Shown: one piece after another, positions 23,690 through 35,600 of the stretch
Numbering within the stretch: position 1 is the stretch's first letter
Layout of the letters: every line of letters begins with the position of its first letter
The notes under the pieces: model-generated
What the model was told of the DNA's origin: nothing
Seen by the model: only the letters and a program-made list of their open reading frames with translations
Database searches by the model: none
Source: Anagrus nilaparvatae
Lineage: Eukaryota; Arthropoda; Insecta; Hymenoptera; Mymaridae
Reading direction: 5' to 3'
DNA: 64,000 nt
NCBI GenBank assembly: GCA_022575985.1
Contig: JAKSXM010000007.1
Span: forward strand, 60,790,501 to 60,854,500
Made by a program: the position numbers and the translations under genes

Positions 23690-26600
23690 TAATAGTCCCG
23701 TGAGTAAAAGGAGATACTTTTAAAGAAAATATTCAAAGTTATTTTCATCATTTTAGCCAACTTGACCCACTGTACTGGGTTTCCAAAAGCTAAATCAAGA
23801 ATATGAGATTCTCTGAAAACAGCTCTTTTTACTTAGAGAATCATAATTTTGTTTCAAATTTTTCGTATGCATAATACTTTTTGGTTGTAATTTTCAAATT
23901 CAAACATAGATAAAGCCTTTAGACTTGAAGGGTTAATAATTCTAAATTAATTTAAAAGAAAGTCTTTTAACTGTATAAATTTTTGCTAAAATGTTGCAGG
24001 TTAATGTTTTTTAATATAGATTTTTAACTGTTAATAATGTAAATATTCAGAACAATTATTTTAATATTATAAAAGTAGGATTGCTTTTAAATACATAATT
24101 TAGAAAAATTTATTAATTATTTGCTATAAATTGCAAAATTAATTTGAATGAAATTTTACAAGGAAAAAAAACCCATGTATTAAAGTAGATGTAATGCGAT
24201 TAAAATAGTTTAATTATATTAATTTTTGATTGTAAATATACAGTTTAATTGTAAAAAAAATTTTTTAACGGATAAAAAAAATTTTAGTTTAATAAATAAA
24301 TATAGTTAATAATGGTAAAACCATAAAAAAATTCTGTATAATACTAATACTTAATCGTTAAGTGCATTAGGCATACATAAAATTTTTTTCGTTTTATTAC
24401 AAAATTTTTTGTACAGTTAACTCAACTTGATAATCACAAAAAAATTTTATACACTTTTAATATTAAAAAATTATTTGCATATGAAAAATTCAAAGGCTGA
24501 TGTATTAATTAGTTTAAGAACTCAAACTCAAGGTATTAGTTTAAGGAAAAATTGTGCTGTTCAAAGAAAATTCCTCTAATATTTTTTTTGTGAATTAAGG
24601 AAAATTATTAAAAAAAAGTAAATCTTTATTAAATGGTAACGATATATTTTATTTTGATATCTAATTTACATATTATTACATATTATAATATACGCAGAGC
24701 AAAAGCATAATATCGCTAAGAAAAATATGTATATATATATAAATATATTTATAGAAAATACATAGTTTTTTTTTATTTTTTCTAATTTTTCTTATTTTTT
24801 TTTGTATTTTTATTTTTTTTTATTTATTTATTTTTTTTTATTGTATAAAAACTAAATTTAAAATTAAACTATACACCAGTCGTTCATTTTTTTAAATTCG
24901 ATATGAGTATTATAAATGGAATAAAATTTTTTAATATGAAAATCTATATTTTAACAATTTATTGAAAGTATAAACATTTGTTGTTTTATATTATAAAATC
25001 ATATTATTGTTAAAATATTATTATCGGAAGCACTCATTAGATGTATTTAATATAAGGTATACCTATATGTCTTAAGATAACTAAAATTATATAAAGCGAT
25101 AAATTAAATAAATAAATAATATTATAATCTCATAAAGAAAATTATTCATGTCAAAATTTTAAATCCTCTGATATTTTTTGTAAATTAGCAAACTGGGACT
25201 ATCTTATAAAGATTGCATTGATTATCAAATACAAGGTAAAATTTAGCGCCAACAAATCTGTTCAATAGTATACTTAACATTACCGAATAACTGATAATCA
25301 TCCCAGTATAGTCTAATAATAATATAAGTCTTTGAAAAATAAATAATTAATCTCTACGAGAAAGTCATATAAGCTCTCTTCTATTAAATTTATGTAAACC
25401 TAAAATGTAATAAAACTATTATTTTTATAATTATGGCTACTATTTTATGTATATATTATTTATAGTATATGTATTTTTTTTTTTTATTACGTATACTTGG
25501 CAAGTTATTACAAATATTATAAAAAACCATTTACAAAATTTTTTTTTGTATATAGGTATACCTTAATATTGTGGTATCTTTTTAATAAATGCATTAAATT
25601 ATATTTACATGCTAGAAAATAAATTATTTTTAAGTACATTATGTAAAAATAAATATTATTAAATAAATTAATTTAATATTTTTTTATACAAAGAATATTT
25701 ATCATTTGTTTTTCTTTTTGTTTTAATTTATAAGTATGTAACAGAAAATATAAAGCAAAAATGATAGAATTTCTTTTATTTAAATATAAGAATAATTTAA
25801 CAGTTGCAATTTTAAAAATTATGGTTAAGGTAACTAACAATGAAAATTTCAATTTTTTTTTTTTTTTATTATAAATTAAAAAATTTGACTAGTTACTAAA
25901 CTAATATATTATTTATTTATAGTCCAATTAACACTGTAAATCAGCAATGCTAATTTTACAATGTCATATTGCCACCCTATTCGAACACTGTGCTAAATAC
26001 AAAATTTTTTAAAACTTGTATTACGAAATATGAACCAATGAAAAGTGACTTACAATTTCACCTTTGAATTTCAAAAAAATTTATTTTTCTACTTTTTAGA
26101 GTATTGAAATGGGGTGACAATAAGATAATTGCAAACTGTTTTTAAATGCCAATAAATGCAAATTATAATTCAAAATTTTTTCAGTATCATATATCCAATT
26201 ATCATTATTTATTAAAGTACTTATAAATAAATGTAAAAAGGACGGATAATAATATTTAATTATAAATATTTAGCAGAGTATTTTAATTAATTTCAATTAT
26301 ATAATTGGTAAACATTTTATTGTCTTAGTTATTTATGTACTAATACTAATACGTGTAAGGAGAGTCCAGAATTTTTGGATATTCAAATTATTCTATACCT
26401 GAAAAATAGCTTTATCTTATTCAAGTCAGACAATCTGAACCAAGGATATCAGGGACATTTTTAAAACTATATTTTAAAGTATAAAATAACTTGAAAAATC
26501 CTAAAATCTCCTTATAAATTCTGCTAAATTTATTTTATTGTAAATGCACATTATTGCAATATTTAAAATCACATTTATACCTTCTATATATATATTACAA

Positions 26601-27712
26601 ATATTTTATAAATTATAAACTAACAAAAAAAAACTACAAAGAAAAAATTACAATTTATACTTATTAATTAAAATAAATATTTAAATAATATATAAACAAT
26701 TTATCAAGAAAAAAAATTTGAATTTTCATTTAATTTTTTTTTTACTATAATCTTGATAAAAAGTTTATTTTAAGTAACTTAATAAAAAATATTAAATTCA
26801 TAAAATTGGCAGTATTACATAAAATTGAATTAAAAAAAAATGTTTATGTGATAATTTACAATATATATTATAATTAATTTATTTATAAAGGCACCATTAG
26901 TTTTGCCTTTTTTGTTTTTTTAAAAAAAAATTTAAGTTTTTTTCATTATTTTTTTTTATATAAAAAAAATTCACCAGTGAATTAATTATTCTCAAATTAT
27001 TATATTTATTATTATATTAATATGCATATGTAGTATCTAAATCACAGCACATGCTATTGTTTTTTATTATCATTTTTTTTTTAATTAGAAAAATCTTACA
27101 TAGTGTCTCATTGATTATGAAAATTGGGTGTATTTTTTTTTTAAGGCAACTTGATTTATTTAATTTTCTTGATTTTATTTTTCAAAATTTTTCATAATTT
27201 ATTGTTAATTATTATAGGAACAGTTTTTATTTATTAATTCATTTTATATTATGCTAAATGTCAGAAAATACAAGTTGCTTTAAATTTTTACTTGCAGGTT
27301 GGCCAGCTTGAATTTTATAATAAAAGATTTTCAAATAAAATCTCAAGTTTTTTGAAAATCCAAACTTAACAACCTGACAGTACTCACACTGTTAAATATC
27401 AATTTTTTAATTTTCAGAAAATTTCCCAAGTAATTATCAATCAAAAAATTTCATCTATTACTTTAACAGTGCATACATAAATTTATTAATAACATGATAA
27501 GAAAAAAAAAATGAGTCAAAAAATTAAAAAAAAAAAAAAAAAGAGAGCTTATAATCTCAATAGGTTTATTTTATCCTTCATCTATTATTGTAAAAAAAAT
27601 TTATACATGAAACTATCACATGCTTTATATCTCTCTACCTTAAACAGTATAAATAAATAATAATTAATATATTATTATTATTATTATCTCGAGCCATAGA
27701 GAAAGTTTTTTT
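23690..27712. other. Very AT-rich intergenic DNA between Spc25 and the zinc-finger gene
   Basis: The two genes converge here (plus-strand Spc25, minus-strand zinc-finger gene). The region is low-complexity T/A runs and microsatellites with no frame above 60 codons reported and no repeat family recognised. Confidence 0.6.
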
Positions 27713-27718
27713 TTTATT
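27713..27718 (-). terminator. Poly(A) signal of the zinc-finger gene
   Basis: This is the first AATAAA on the minus strand after the stop at 27922, about 205 nt downstream. It overlaps a T/A microsatellite, so it is tentative. Confidence 0.35.
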
Positions 27719-27921
27719 ATTATTATCATAGTCACACGAAATGTAAAATAGAAAACGCAATAGCGAAAAAAATGTGTCAAAATATTTTTTTTATACAAGT
27801 AAATTCACAAAAAAATTATTCTAGAAAAATTTGTCATGATAATTTCAAAAAAAAAGTAACTTAAGAACTTGAAAAAAATTTTTTTAGTATTGAAAATAAT
27901 TTTTTTGTAAAAAAAAAAAAG

Positions 27922-30900
27922 CTAACTTTCTGTTGTACTACAAACTGTACCAACAACAACTGGTTGTAATGATTCGTTAGTTGTTGTAATCAATGGTGTT
28001 TGTGGTAATATAGTATTTGTTTGTATTTGAAGTTCTGCTGATGTCGTTGATGGTGGACTTGGTACACCAATTGAATTTCCAGCACTACTGTTGTTATTAT
28101 TGTTGTTATTGGTACTACTGTTATTGGTACTACTACAGCTACTGTTACTATTGTTATTATTATTTGTTGTATTTCCATTACCACTTGTTGAATTATTATT
28201 ATTACTATTGTTGTTATTGTTGTTATTGTTACTATTATTTTTTTGTGCTATATGAGTTTGATAATGTTTAGCTAAATGTGCTTTTTGACGAAAACTTTTA
28301 CCACAAAGATTACATGCAAATGGTTTTTCACCAGTGTGTGTCCTGATATGAACATTAACACTATATTTATCTTTGAATCCTTTACTACAAATACTACAAT
28401 AGTGTAATGAACGTTCTTTTCTTGGTTGAGCATTGTTATTTGGTGAACCAGTTGTTGATGTTCCCGTTGATGTACTTGCTTGTTGTGGATTTGTTGTTGA
28501 TGTTGGATTATTTGATGAGTTATTTGATGAATTGTTATTATTTGCATTTGTTTTTGGACGTCTGTAATATTTTTTAGCTTTTGCTTTACCACCACCTACT
28601 GTTGTTGTTGGAACTTGGATTTGAGTTGGGGTTGTTTGTTGTTGAGTTACTAGTTGATGGGTTTGTGGATCCACTGAAAAAAAAAAATAATAATAGATTA
28701 TTAAAGGCAGGTTTAAAATATTTCTGAAATTAATTAACGTAAGACTGCGATAAAGAAAGTATTCGAATTTATGTAAACCTAAATCCCAAAAATGTAATTT
28801 CCAGTAAATTTTTTCAAAAATCGGGAAATTTTATTAATATTATCAGGCGAATTTTGTACAAAAAAAAAATAAAATAAAAAACACCCGAAAAAACAATAAT
28901 ATAAAAATAATAAAACAATAATTAAAAAAAAATATTTTTTTTTATTTGGTAAATTAGTTTTTTTTACCAGGGGTATCAATATTTTTTTTAAGTCTAATTA
29001 TACCACGTCGCACGTATCCTAAATGAAAATTTTTGTTTTAATTTTCGTTTATACAAAAACAAAATTGTTTATACAAAAATAAAAAATTCTTGCTTTTTTT
29101 AGTATGTATATAAGGTATGATGGATATTAGGAACTCTTGCTTTTCCTTATTTTCAAAGACACTTTATTTGTGTGGACATAGATTATAATATATTTACACC
29201 GTCTCCAGGGCCATTGCACTAATATTTATGTCTCATAGCCATAAAAAAATGTTCAGATCATAAGGCAAATATTACATATCGTGATTTTGTAAATAAGAGA
29301 ACTGACTTTTTTTGTAACTTTTCGGTCGTAAGAATCGCGATTTTTTCAAAGATTTTATAAAAATATTTTTTTTGGGCGCAATTTGTTAGGAATATTTTGA
29401 AATCACCGGTGGTGACAAAATATCTATTTGTTCAACAAGGGAAAAAAAATAGGATTTGGCTTTATTTTTTCGACTCGAGCCGTAAATATACTATATAGTA
29501 TATATATTTCTGTATCAGCGTCAAGAAAAGACGCGTTTTTTGTCCACGCAGTGGCCGGGACATACGTGCTTAAGAAAGCAAAAAAAGAATGACCCAAATG
29601 GTAAATTAATTACCATCCGAGGCGAGGAAGAGGATGTCAAACTGCGATATGGGGCATTATTTTTTTGCTCCCGGGGATAAAATGCAATTTTTCTTTCTCA
29701 GTAGAGAGAAAACACACTGCCCTCGATCGCGCCGCTGGGTGCAAAATGGTGTTTACATATTTAGGGCAAAAAAAGTCTATTTTCTACCCTAGGGAGACGG
29801 GTTTTTTGCTCGTTACGTGTAAAACTATTTTTTAAATCACGGGAAAAAATATGGGGTTCGACTTTTGCACGCTGTCTGCACTCGCTCGGGCTACAAATGC
29901 ATGCAAAGTCAAAACCACTATTTTTTTCCTTGTAGCTCTTTTTAAACAAGGGACAAAATATTGGTTTTGATTTTGCATGCAGTTATATGCACGAGCGAGC
30001 GTAGTATGAGCAAGTGCAGGCAGCAAATCGAACTCCATATTTTTTCCCGTGATTTAAAACAGTTTTAAATATTTTGGGCAAAAAAGCCGTCTCCCTAGGG
30101 CAGAAAACAGGCTTTTTTGCCCTAGATATGTAAAATAGCTATTTCGACCAGTTAGAAAGAAAATACTATTTCATCACATGCATTAACAATGACCGGTCTA
30201 CCACTTTGACCCGGTAGGCGTGCGTTGTTTCCCGTTTTAATAAAAAACCATGAGCTGAATCATGGGACAAAATATAGGTCTTGAGCTTTGCAAACTATTC
30301 TATACACTCACTTTTTACATTCAAAACCCTATTTTGTCCTTTGGTTAACAAATAGCTATTTTATTATACTTTAATTATTAAAATAGTAAATTAATTTAAA
30401 AAACTTTTGGCTTACATTGAATAGCGTCTGTTCCTGCAAGAGATGAGGCTGTTACAACAGTAACTGTACCAACATGGGAAAGATCACCTTCAACAGTGTA
30501 TGTACTAAGACTTCCGCTCGTAGGATCAATCGTATACATAATAGTAGTTGCTGTATTGTTACACACATTTTCCATATTGCAATAAGATTCTACAACTTCG
30601 CTAATATTTTTTAATTTTTCATAATCAGCAGGTCGATAAGAACCATCAACATCTAACTGAGATAATAAAAGATCTTCATCGGTACAAGTTTGCATTGGTT
30701 CTTCTTTTATTTGCGGCGTTTGACCATCTAATAAAATATGACCAACATTCGGTGATATTGCCGAAGCGGTCGTAACAGTCGCCGGATATAATTTTCCTTG
30801 TAACGCGTTTCTTAATAAACTTTCAGCTGATTCAGTTGTTACAGCATCAGTTAAACTATTTCTATCAGATAACTTCCAATCGTTGTTATTATCACCTACA

Positions 30901-31808
30901 GTTCCTGGTTCAGCTTTCACCGTGACAGCAAATCCAGTCTGTTCATTTGTGAACTGTTGTGGCGTAGAAACGGCAGAATACTGATCAACAGTTGTACCAT
31001 TAGCCACAACGACAGTTTGTCTATCTTGATCCCGATCTATAACATCTCCTGTATTTTCATTAGTACTACCACCAATGCTAACATTGCTCTCCATATTTAA
31101 AATAGCATCGAGGTCTAAATGATTTTGCCTTAAAGTCCATGAGCCGTCATTACCCGTGCCAGATGTTGGACTCTTACAACATTCTAAACCATCCATCGAA
31201 TTAGCTTCACTGTTTAGCACGGTTAGCGTGTAAATGGCACCATCCGTGTTTTGTCTATCACCAGTTTGACAATCTCTTTGAATATTCAGTCTATCATTTA
31301 TTGGTGAATTTCGAGTTTGAACTAAAATTCCTGGATGATCATTACTGTGACTAGTTTGCGGTGCCCAGCAATATTTATTAAGATCCTCAAGAAGTATGTT
31401 ACAAGTTTGTTCTTTAGTATCTTCAGGCACCCAATAATCGCAGTCCGATGCTAATGGATCACGAACATCATTAGTTAAATGACAATTATCACGTGATATA
31501 GCATGTCGATTATGATGCGCTAAATGTCCTAACGAGCCAGTAATCGTTGATACTGGTGGCAAAGCAGTTAAAGTATTATTATTTGTTTCTTTTATAAAAC
31601 CTGGAGAATCACATGCTAAGAAATTAATCGTTCTACATCCAGCTCTTTGTAAAAAATTTTCATCATTATTCGTATCATTACAATGTGATGGTGGTGATAC
31701 TACAAAATCAAAAAAATCTGTTTTTGGAAGCTGATCATCAGATCCACCTGTACTGCTACTCGGTACAAAGGATTCAGACATTTCCATTTTAACTGAATTG
31801 AAAGACAT
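27922..31808 (-). CDS. C2H2 zinc-finger transcription factor, two coding exons, 714 aa
   Basis: Exons on the minus strand are 31808-30416 and 28673-27922. Donor CAAT|GTAAGC and acceptor TTTTTTTCAG|TGGATCC are joined in phase 1, making codon 465 (Leu) and keeping one frame for 714 residues. The start ATG follows an in-frame TAA at 31824-31826. Exon 1 (residues 1-464) is an acidic, Ser/Thr-rich presumed regulatory region with three SUMO-type sites, VKME (6-9), VKAE (297-300) and IKEE (367-370). Exon 2 has a basic patch KAKAKKYYRRPK (about 494-505), probably nuclear import. Then come two C2H2 fingers, Cys557/Cys560/His573/His577 and Cys585/Cys588/His601/His605, with a TGEKPF linker. Long Asn/Ser/Thr tracts surround them. 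It probably binds DNA in the nucleus. I cannot name it firmly; an insect l(3)neo38-like protein is a low-confidence guess from finger sequence. Without splicing, exon 1 reads six more codons to a stop at 30396, giving a 470 aa fingerless form. Confidence 0.85.
29417..30362. mobile_element. Foldback element inside the zinc-finger gene intron, 946 bp
   Basis: The ends are imperfect inverted repeats: AAATATCTATTTGTTCAAC at the left, and AATAGCTATTTGTTAACC when the right end is reverse-complemented. Inside is a strong palindrome (29752-30135) whose arms begin TTTACATAT(T/C)TAGGGC and carry CCCTAGGGAGACGG. It is clearly GC-richer than the surrounding intron. Related, decayed sequence occurs at 53080-53610. 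No coding frame is credible; the short minus-strand frames here are palindrome by-products. Confidence 0.65.
29752..30135. repeat. Palindromic core of the intronic foldback element
   Basis: About 180 bp arms meet near 29940. They share TAGGGCAAAAAA, CCCTAGGGAGACGG, TCACGGGAAAAAATATGG and GCATGCA. If transcribed with the gene's intron it would form a long hairpin. Confidence 0.75.
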
Positions 31809-31954
31809 TTTTGTATGGAATTTTTAAAATCTCAATTTTTTAATCTCAAAGTTAATACTTAAAAGGTATCTATATTTCTATTTATTAATATTCTTTGTAC
31901 TGGTTTCAATGAATTTTTTTCATATTCTTCTTAAATTCATCTGTAATACTTTAT
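31809..31954 (-). other. 5' UTR part of the first coding exon of the zinc-finger gene
   Basis: On the minus strand a good acceptor, TTTTTTGTTTTACAG, ends at 31955. This suggests the coding exon starts at 31954 with about 146 nt of UTR, and that an untranslated exon lies upstream at higher coordinates. A weaker acceptor-like ATTACAG lies a few bases further in. Confidence 0.5.
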
Positions 31955-33201
31955 CTGTAAAACAAAAAATAATTTTATTAGATTAATTTAAATTATATAC
32001 AATTAGTCTTGATAGAGTAAAAATAAAAATATCAAATTATTACGGTCAAAATGTAGTTATAAACTTTAAAACTAAATAAACATAATTAATTTGACATTAA
32101 CAAATAAAAATACTGTAAATATACACGGAAATCAAGTGTTTTCTTCTATCATATAGGATACAATTATTATTATTATTATTATTATAGAAGCCGTTATGAA
32201 GAAATGATATATTTATTTATTTACATAAATTTATACATATTAAATCTAAAAAATTATTATATATCCGGCAAGTTTCTTAAAAATTTTTAATTTTTATTAA
32301 TGTATGTGTGAATTTTGTAATAAAAAATTTTTTTCGTATGGGAATTAGGTGGTGTTATCAAAAATAATTTTATCTGTCATACTTCAAACTGTGCAAATAA
32401 TTAAGTATGCGAATAAATTTGAATAATTTTTATTTGAGGTTTTGGTGATTAGAGGGGGGGAGTATTTAGAACGAAATTAATTTTAGTTTACAGTTATATT
32501 TTTTATGGGTTTGGAAGTAATGTAGATTTAATTGATTAGGTAAGGTTTATGCAAAACTGTAATTTTTTTTTTAAAGAAATTTTTGCTAGAATTTGAGAAG
32601 TTACCTAAAATTTTAGTGCTTTTTTGGTATTTTTTACTTCTAAAAAACTCTTACGAAATCAATCGAAGTCACTATAGGTGTTAAAAACGCGTTAAAAGTA
32701 AGAAAATATTCAATATTAAACCTAAAATTAAATAAATTTCAAGAAAATAAAATAAATAAAAAACGTGACCAAGAAACTAAAAAAATACAAAAACTTGTAA
32801 TTTAAATTGACAAGAAAAATTTTAAAAAAGTTATAAATTTACATTTAACGTATGTAATAACATACAATTGAACATCTGTTTAGCTAAAAATACCTAAACA
32901 TTTTATAAATAAATAAAATCTATAAATTTAGTGGGTCACATTAATCATGTCATTTTTAAAAAAAATATCCGTACTCATAATTTAAAATTCGCAGAACGTT
33001 AATAAAGTACATAAAAAAGATGCGAATCATGAAACTCAATAAAGGAGAACAGCATATCTTGGTCTTCAAACTTAATCCTTATAAATTTTATCAAAATATA
33101 CGCGCATCCGTTAACTATTGGTGTCACCTACACACAAACACACGCAAACATCCAAATAAACTTATTTTATTTATCAATATACATGTATTACATACACATA
33201 C

Positions 33202-33345
33202 GTAAATGATTTTTTAATGTTTAAAACATATGGGTACGTATAAAGCTTATAAATGATAAAAATCACAGAGCGCGCCGTTGCGAACTCTCGCAGGAGATTT
33301 CGCGTGGGAATGTAACGTGTATTTATTAGTACTGACTGTCCTGTA
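33202..33345 (-). promoter_or_regulatory. Candidate promoter/5' UTR exon of the zinc-finger gene
   Basis: A GC-elevated patch (GCGCGCCGTTGCG and CGCGTGGG on the plus strand) lies 1.3 kb upstream of the acceptor at 31955. On the minus strand it has a TCAGTA initiator-like site near 33335 and a possible donor, AC|GTATGT, near 33201. Both are weak single motifs, so this is a position-based guess. Confidence 0.25.
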
Positions 33346-34284
33346 TTTTTAAGTTCAATTTTATAGTAATTATTATATCAGTGACAATTAAATGATTAAG
33401 TTTATTTAATTGATGTAATAGTGCAATATACTATTTGCTGTTGTTTTAAAATAATTCTTTATCGATTTTTACCTATTGATAAGATAATTGAACTTTTTTT
33501 TTTCTTTTAAAAGATTAGCAGAAATTATTAAGCTTCAGGTATTAATTTTCTTGGATAATTAATATTTTAATATTAGATTGGGCTTTGTTTTAAAAATTGG
33601 ACTAGTTTTTAATTAAATATGTGGTTTATATGGAATTAATAATTCGTCTAATATAATTTTTAGATTGAGACTTTAGAGCCTTTTTTGGGAGGGTTTGTCG
33701 CAAATTTATGCAAATAATTGCATAAAAAAAATATTTCATAATTTTACGTTGTACACTGCATATATTTATTTATTAGTTTTTATTTATCTTCAAAAATCTG
33801 GAAAGAAAATTTTTAGCTTAGTGGCTGGAGCAGTAAATCACGGCCCAAGGCCAAAAAAATAAAAAATGGCCTAAAATGCATGTAAAGAATCCTTTTTTTA
33901 CGACCGATGGTTATAAACGATAATTTTTTATTAATGTTAAGAAAATAAATCTTGCTGGACTCGCTTTGACCAAGAAATGCCAACGTTACGTAAAGATTGT
34001 CTGCAACCCTTATTACCTATAAGGTCGTAAAAATGTACCCAGATTACAAATTTACGAAAACTAATTTGCAGATCATAGGTACCCAAAGAACCCATTTTAA
34101 AAATAGACCTAAAATCTATGCCCGAAAAATTATCCTGAATTTTTGTCAAAAACATATAAATTAAATTAGTAAACCAGCAAAATATAAAAAAAACTAAAAA
34201 ATTTTCAGATAAACGTATTGTCTAATATACAATTTAAAGAAAAATCAAAAGTAATGTACATAAAATTTCTACAAAGTTTAAACT

Positions 34285-34390
34285 GACCACGTGACCACGA
34301 GGGGGAGTAAAATCACGTAGCATGGTACATACGCTCTTTGAAAACGGTCTTTCCTCGCGAGTGAAAACGGACAAATACAAGTTTTGCAAA
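34285..34390. promoter_or_regulatory. GC-elevated island with E-box CACGTG
   Basis: GACCACGTGACCACGAG contains the palindromic E-box CACGTG at 34288-34293. It is followed by CTCGCGAG and other CpG-bearing sequence, unlike the flanks. It could be an upstream or alternative promoter of the minus-strand zinc-finger gene (AGAGC|GTATGT is donor-like on that strand). No transcript evidence exists here. Confidence 0.25.
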
Positions 34391-35470
34391 TATTGCATTT
34401 GTGTGTGTGTGTGTGTATCTTATAAAATATAATATAGGAAAAATACTATAAAACATTTGCTCTTCTCAAAGATTTAAACCTACTACCACTACTACTTCGA
34501 AGAAAAATCTTATAAATAAAATTTTCTATACAATATAAGTATCCTTTTGCGCAATATAAACTCTTTCAAAAGATCCTAGAAAAAAAAGGCACCTCTAATG
34601 TTAGTTTCTATTAAAGAGCGAGTCCATGATAATATTAAGTACATTTATTATAATGCCACTATTAAATAAGAGAGAAGAGGAATAAATTGAGGGCAAATGT
34701 TTCTTTTTTTTTTACTGGCGAAATTCAAACTCTGTATTTTTATTATGCTGTTTTATTTATAGATAATGCATTTTATTTATAATTAATTAAGCTTTTTTTG
34801 TGTAATTGGATTTATTAATTTGGTTCTAAAAATATAAGGATAGATTTTAGTTTGTGTAATTAATTTTTAATTAAGTTTATTGGTTGCAATAAAAGAATAA
34901 TTTTTTTAATTTCGAAAAATATTTTTGTGTCGTAAATTTTTTTTCTACTAATTATATGGGTTTTTTGATTAAAATTGGCAAATAAATAGAATTTTTTAAA
35001 ATCGTGAATATTTTAGCACTTTTTTTACATTCTATTTAATTTCTATACAATTAATTAAAAAAAAAAATCAAGATATATATAACTGTAAATTTCGTTGTAA
35101 ATTTAAATGAACACATAAAAATATGTAATTTTTTATGATAGTTGTAATAATGTTTCTGTGCCTTTTTTTGCTATTATATTAAAAAATTTACATGTGAAAT
35201 ATTTAATTAAAATGTTTTTTTTTTTTTTGAAAAATATATGTTATTATTTGGAAGTGCATAATAAAAATGATAATAAAATGCTGAAATTCGAGCTCGTACG
35301 AGATATTTTTAGTGATGTAAGGAAGATTTCGGAATTTACGTTTTTAATTTTTGAGTTCAAGTTTTATACGCTCGTTACTTTTTGAGTTTCACAAAATGCA
35401 AAGTAAAGAAAATTAATTTTTTTATACAATTATAATTTTCTTAAGTCAATCTTTTTTTATTAATATTAAT

Positions 35471-35600
35471 ACACTGAAAAAAAATTTGTTTGCTGCAAAC
35501 GGTAATATTCCACTTGTGGCTTGCAGAATTTTTTTTTTTTTTTGCTCAATCGAGTGCAAATGATTTGAAATGTAAAGAAAATTAGAGAAAATTTTTTAAA
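35471..35600 (+). repeat. CACTG-type repeat fragment
   Basis: Begins TACACTGAAAAAAAA, followed by CTGCAAACGG, CCACTTGTGG and GGCTTGCAG, then a T-run and TGAAATGTAAAGAAAAT. The first part resembles the MITE at 44200-44335. The second resembles 51404-51470. Confidence 0.5.

Larger units (their letters stand above)
28674..30415 (-). other. Intron between the two coding exons of the zinc-finger gene
   Basis: 1742 bp, beginning GTAAGC on the minus strand and ending in a T-tract and CAG. More than half of it (29417-30362) is a foldback mobile element. The rest is AT-rich DNA with no coding signal. Confidence 0.8.

Noticed and set aside
27990..28595. Long frames on both strands over the zinc-finger exon
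   Set aside because: They are alternate readings of the Asn/Ser/Thr codon repeats in the real exon.
29761..30038. Two overlapping minus-strand frames of 62 and 68 codons with Cys and Ala-rich stretches
   Set aside because: They fall within the arms of the intronic foldback element and have no independent support.
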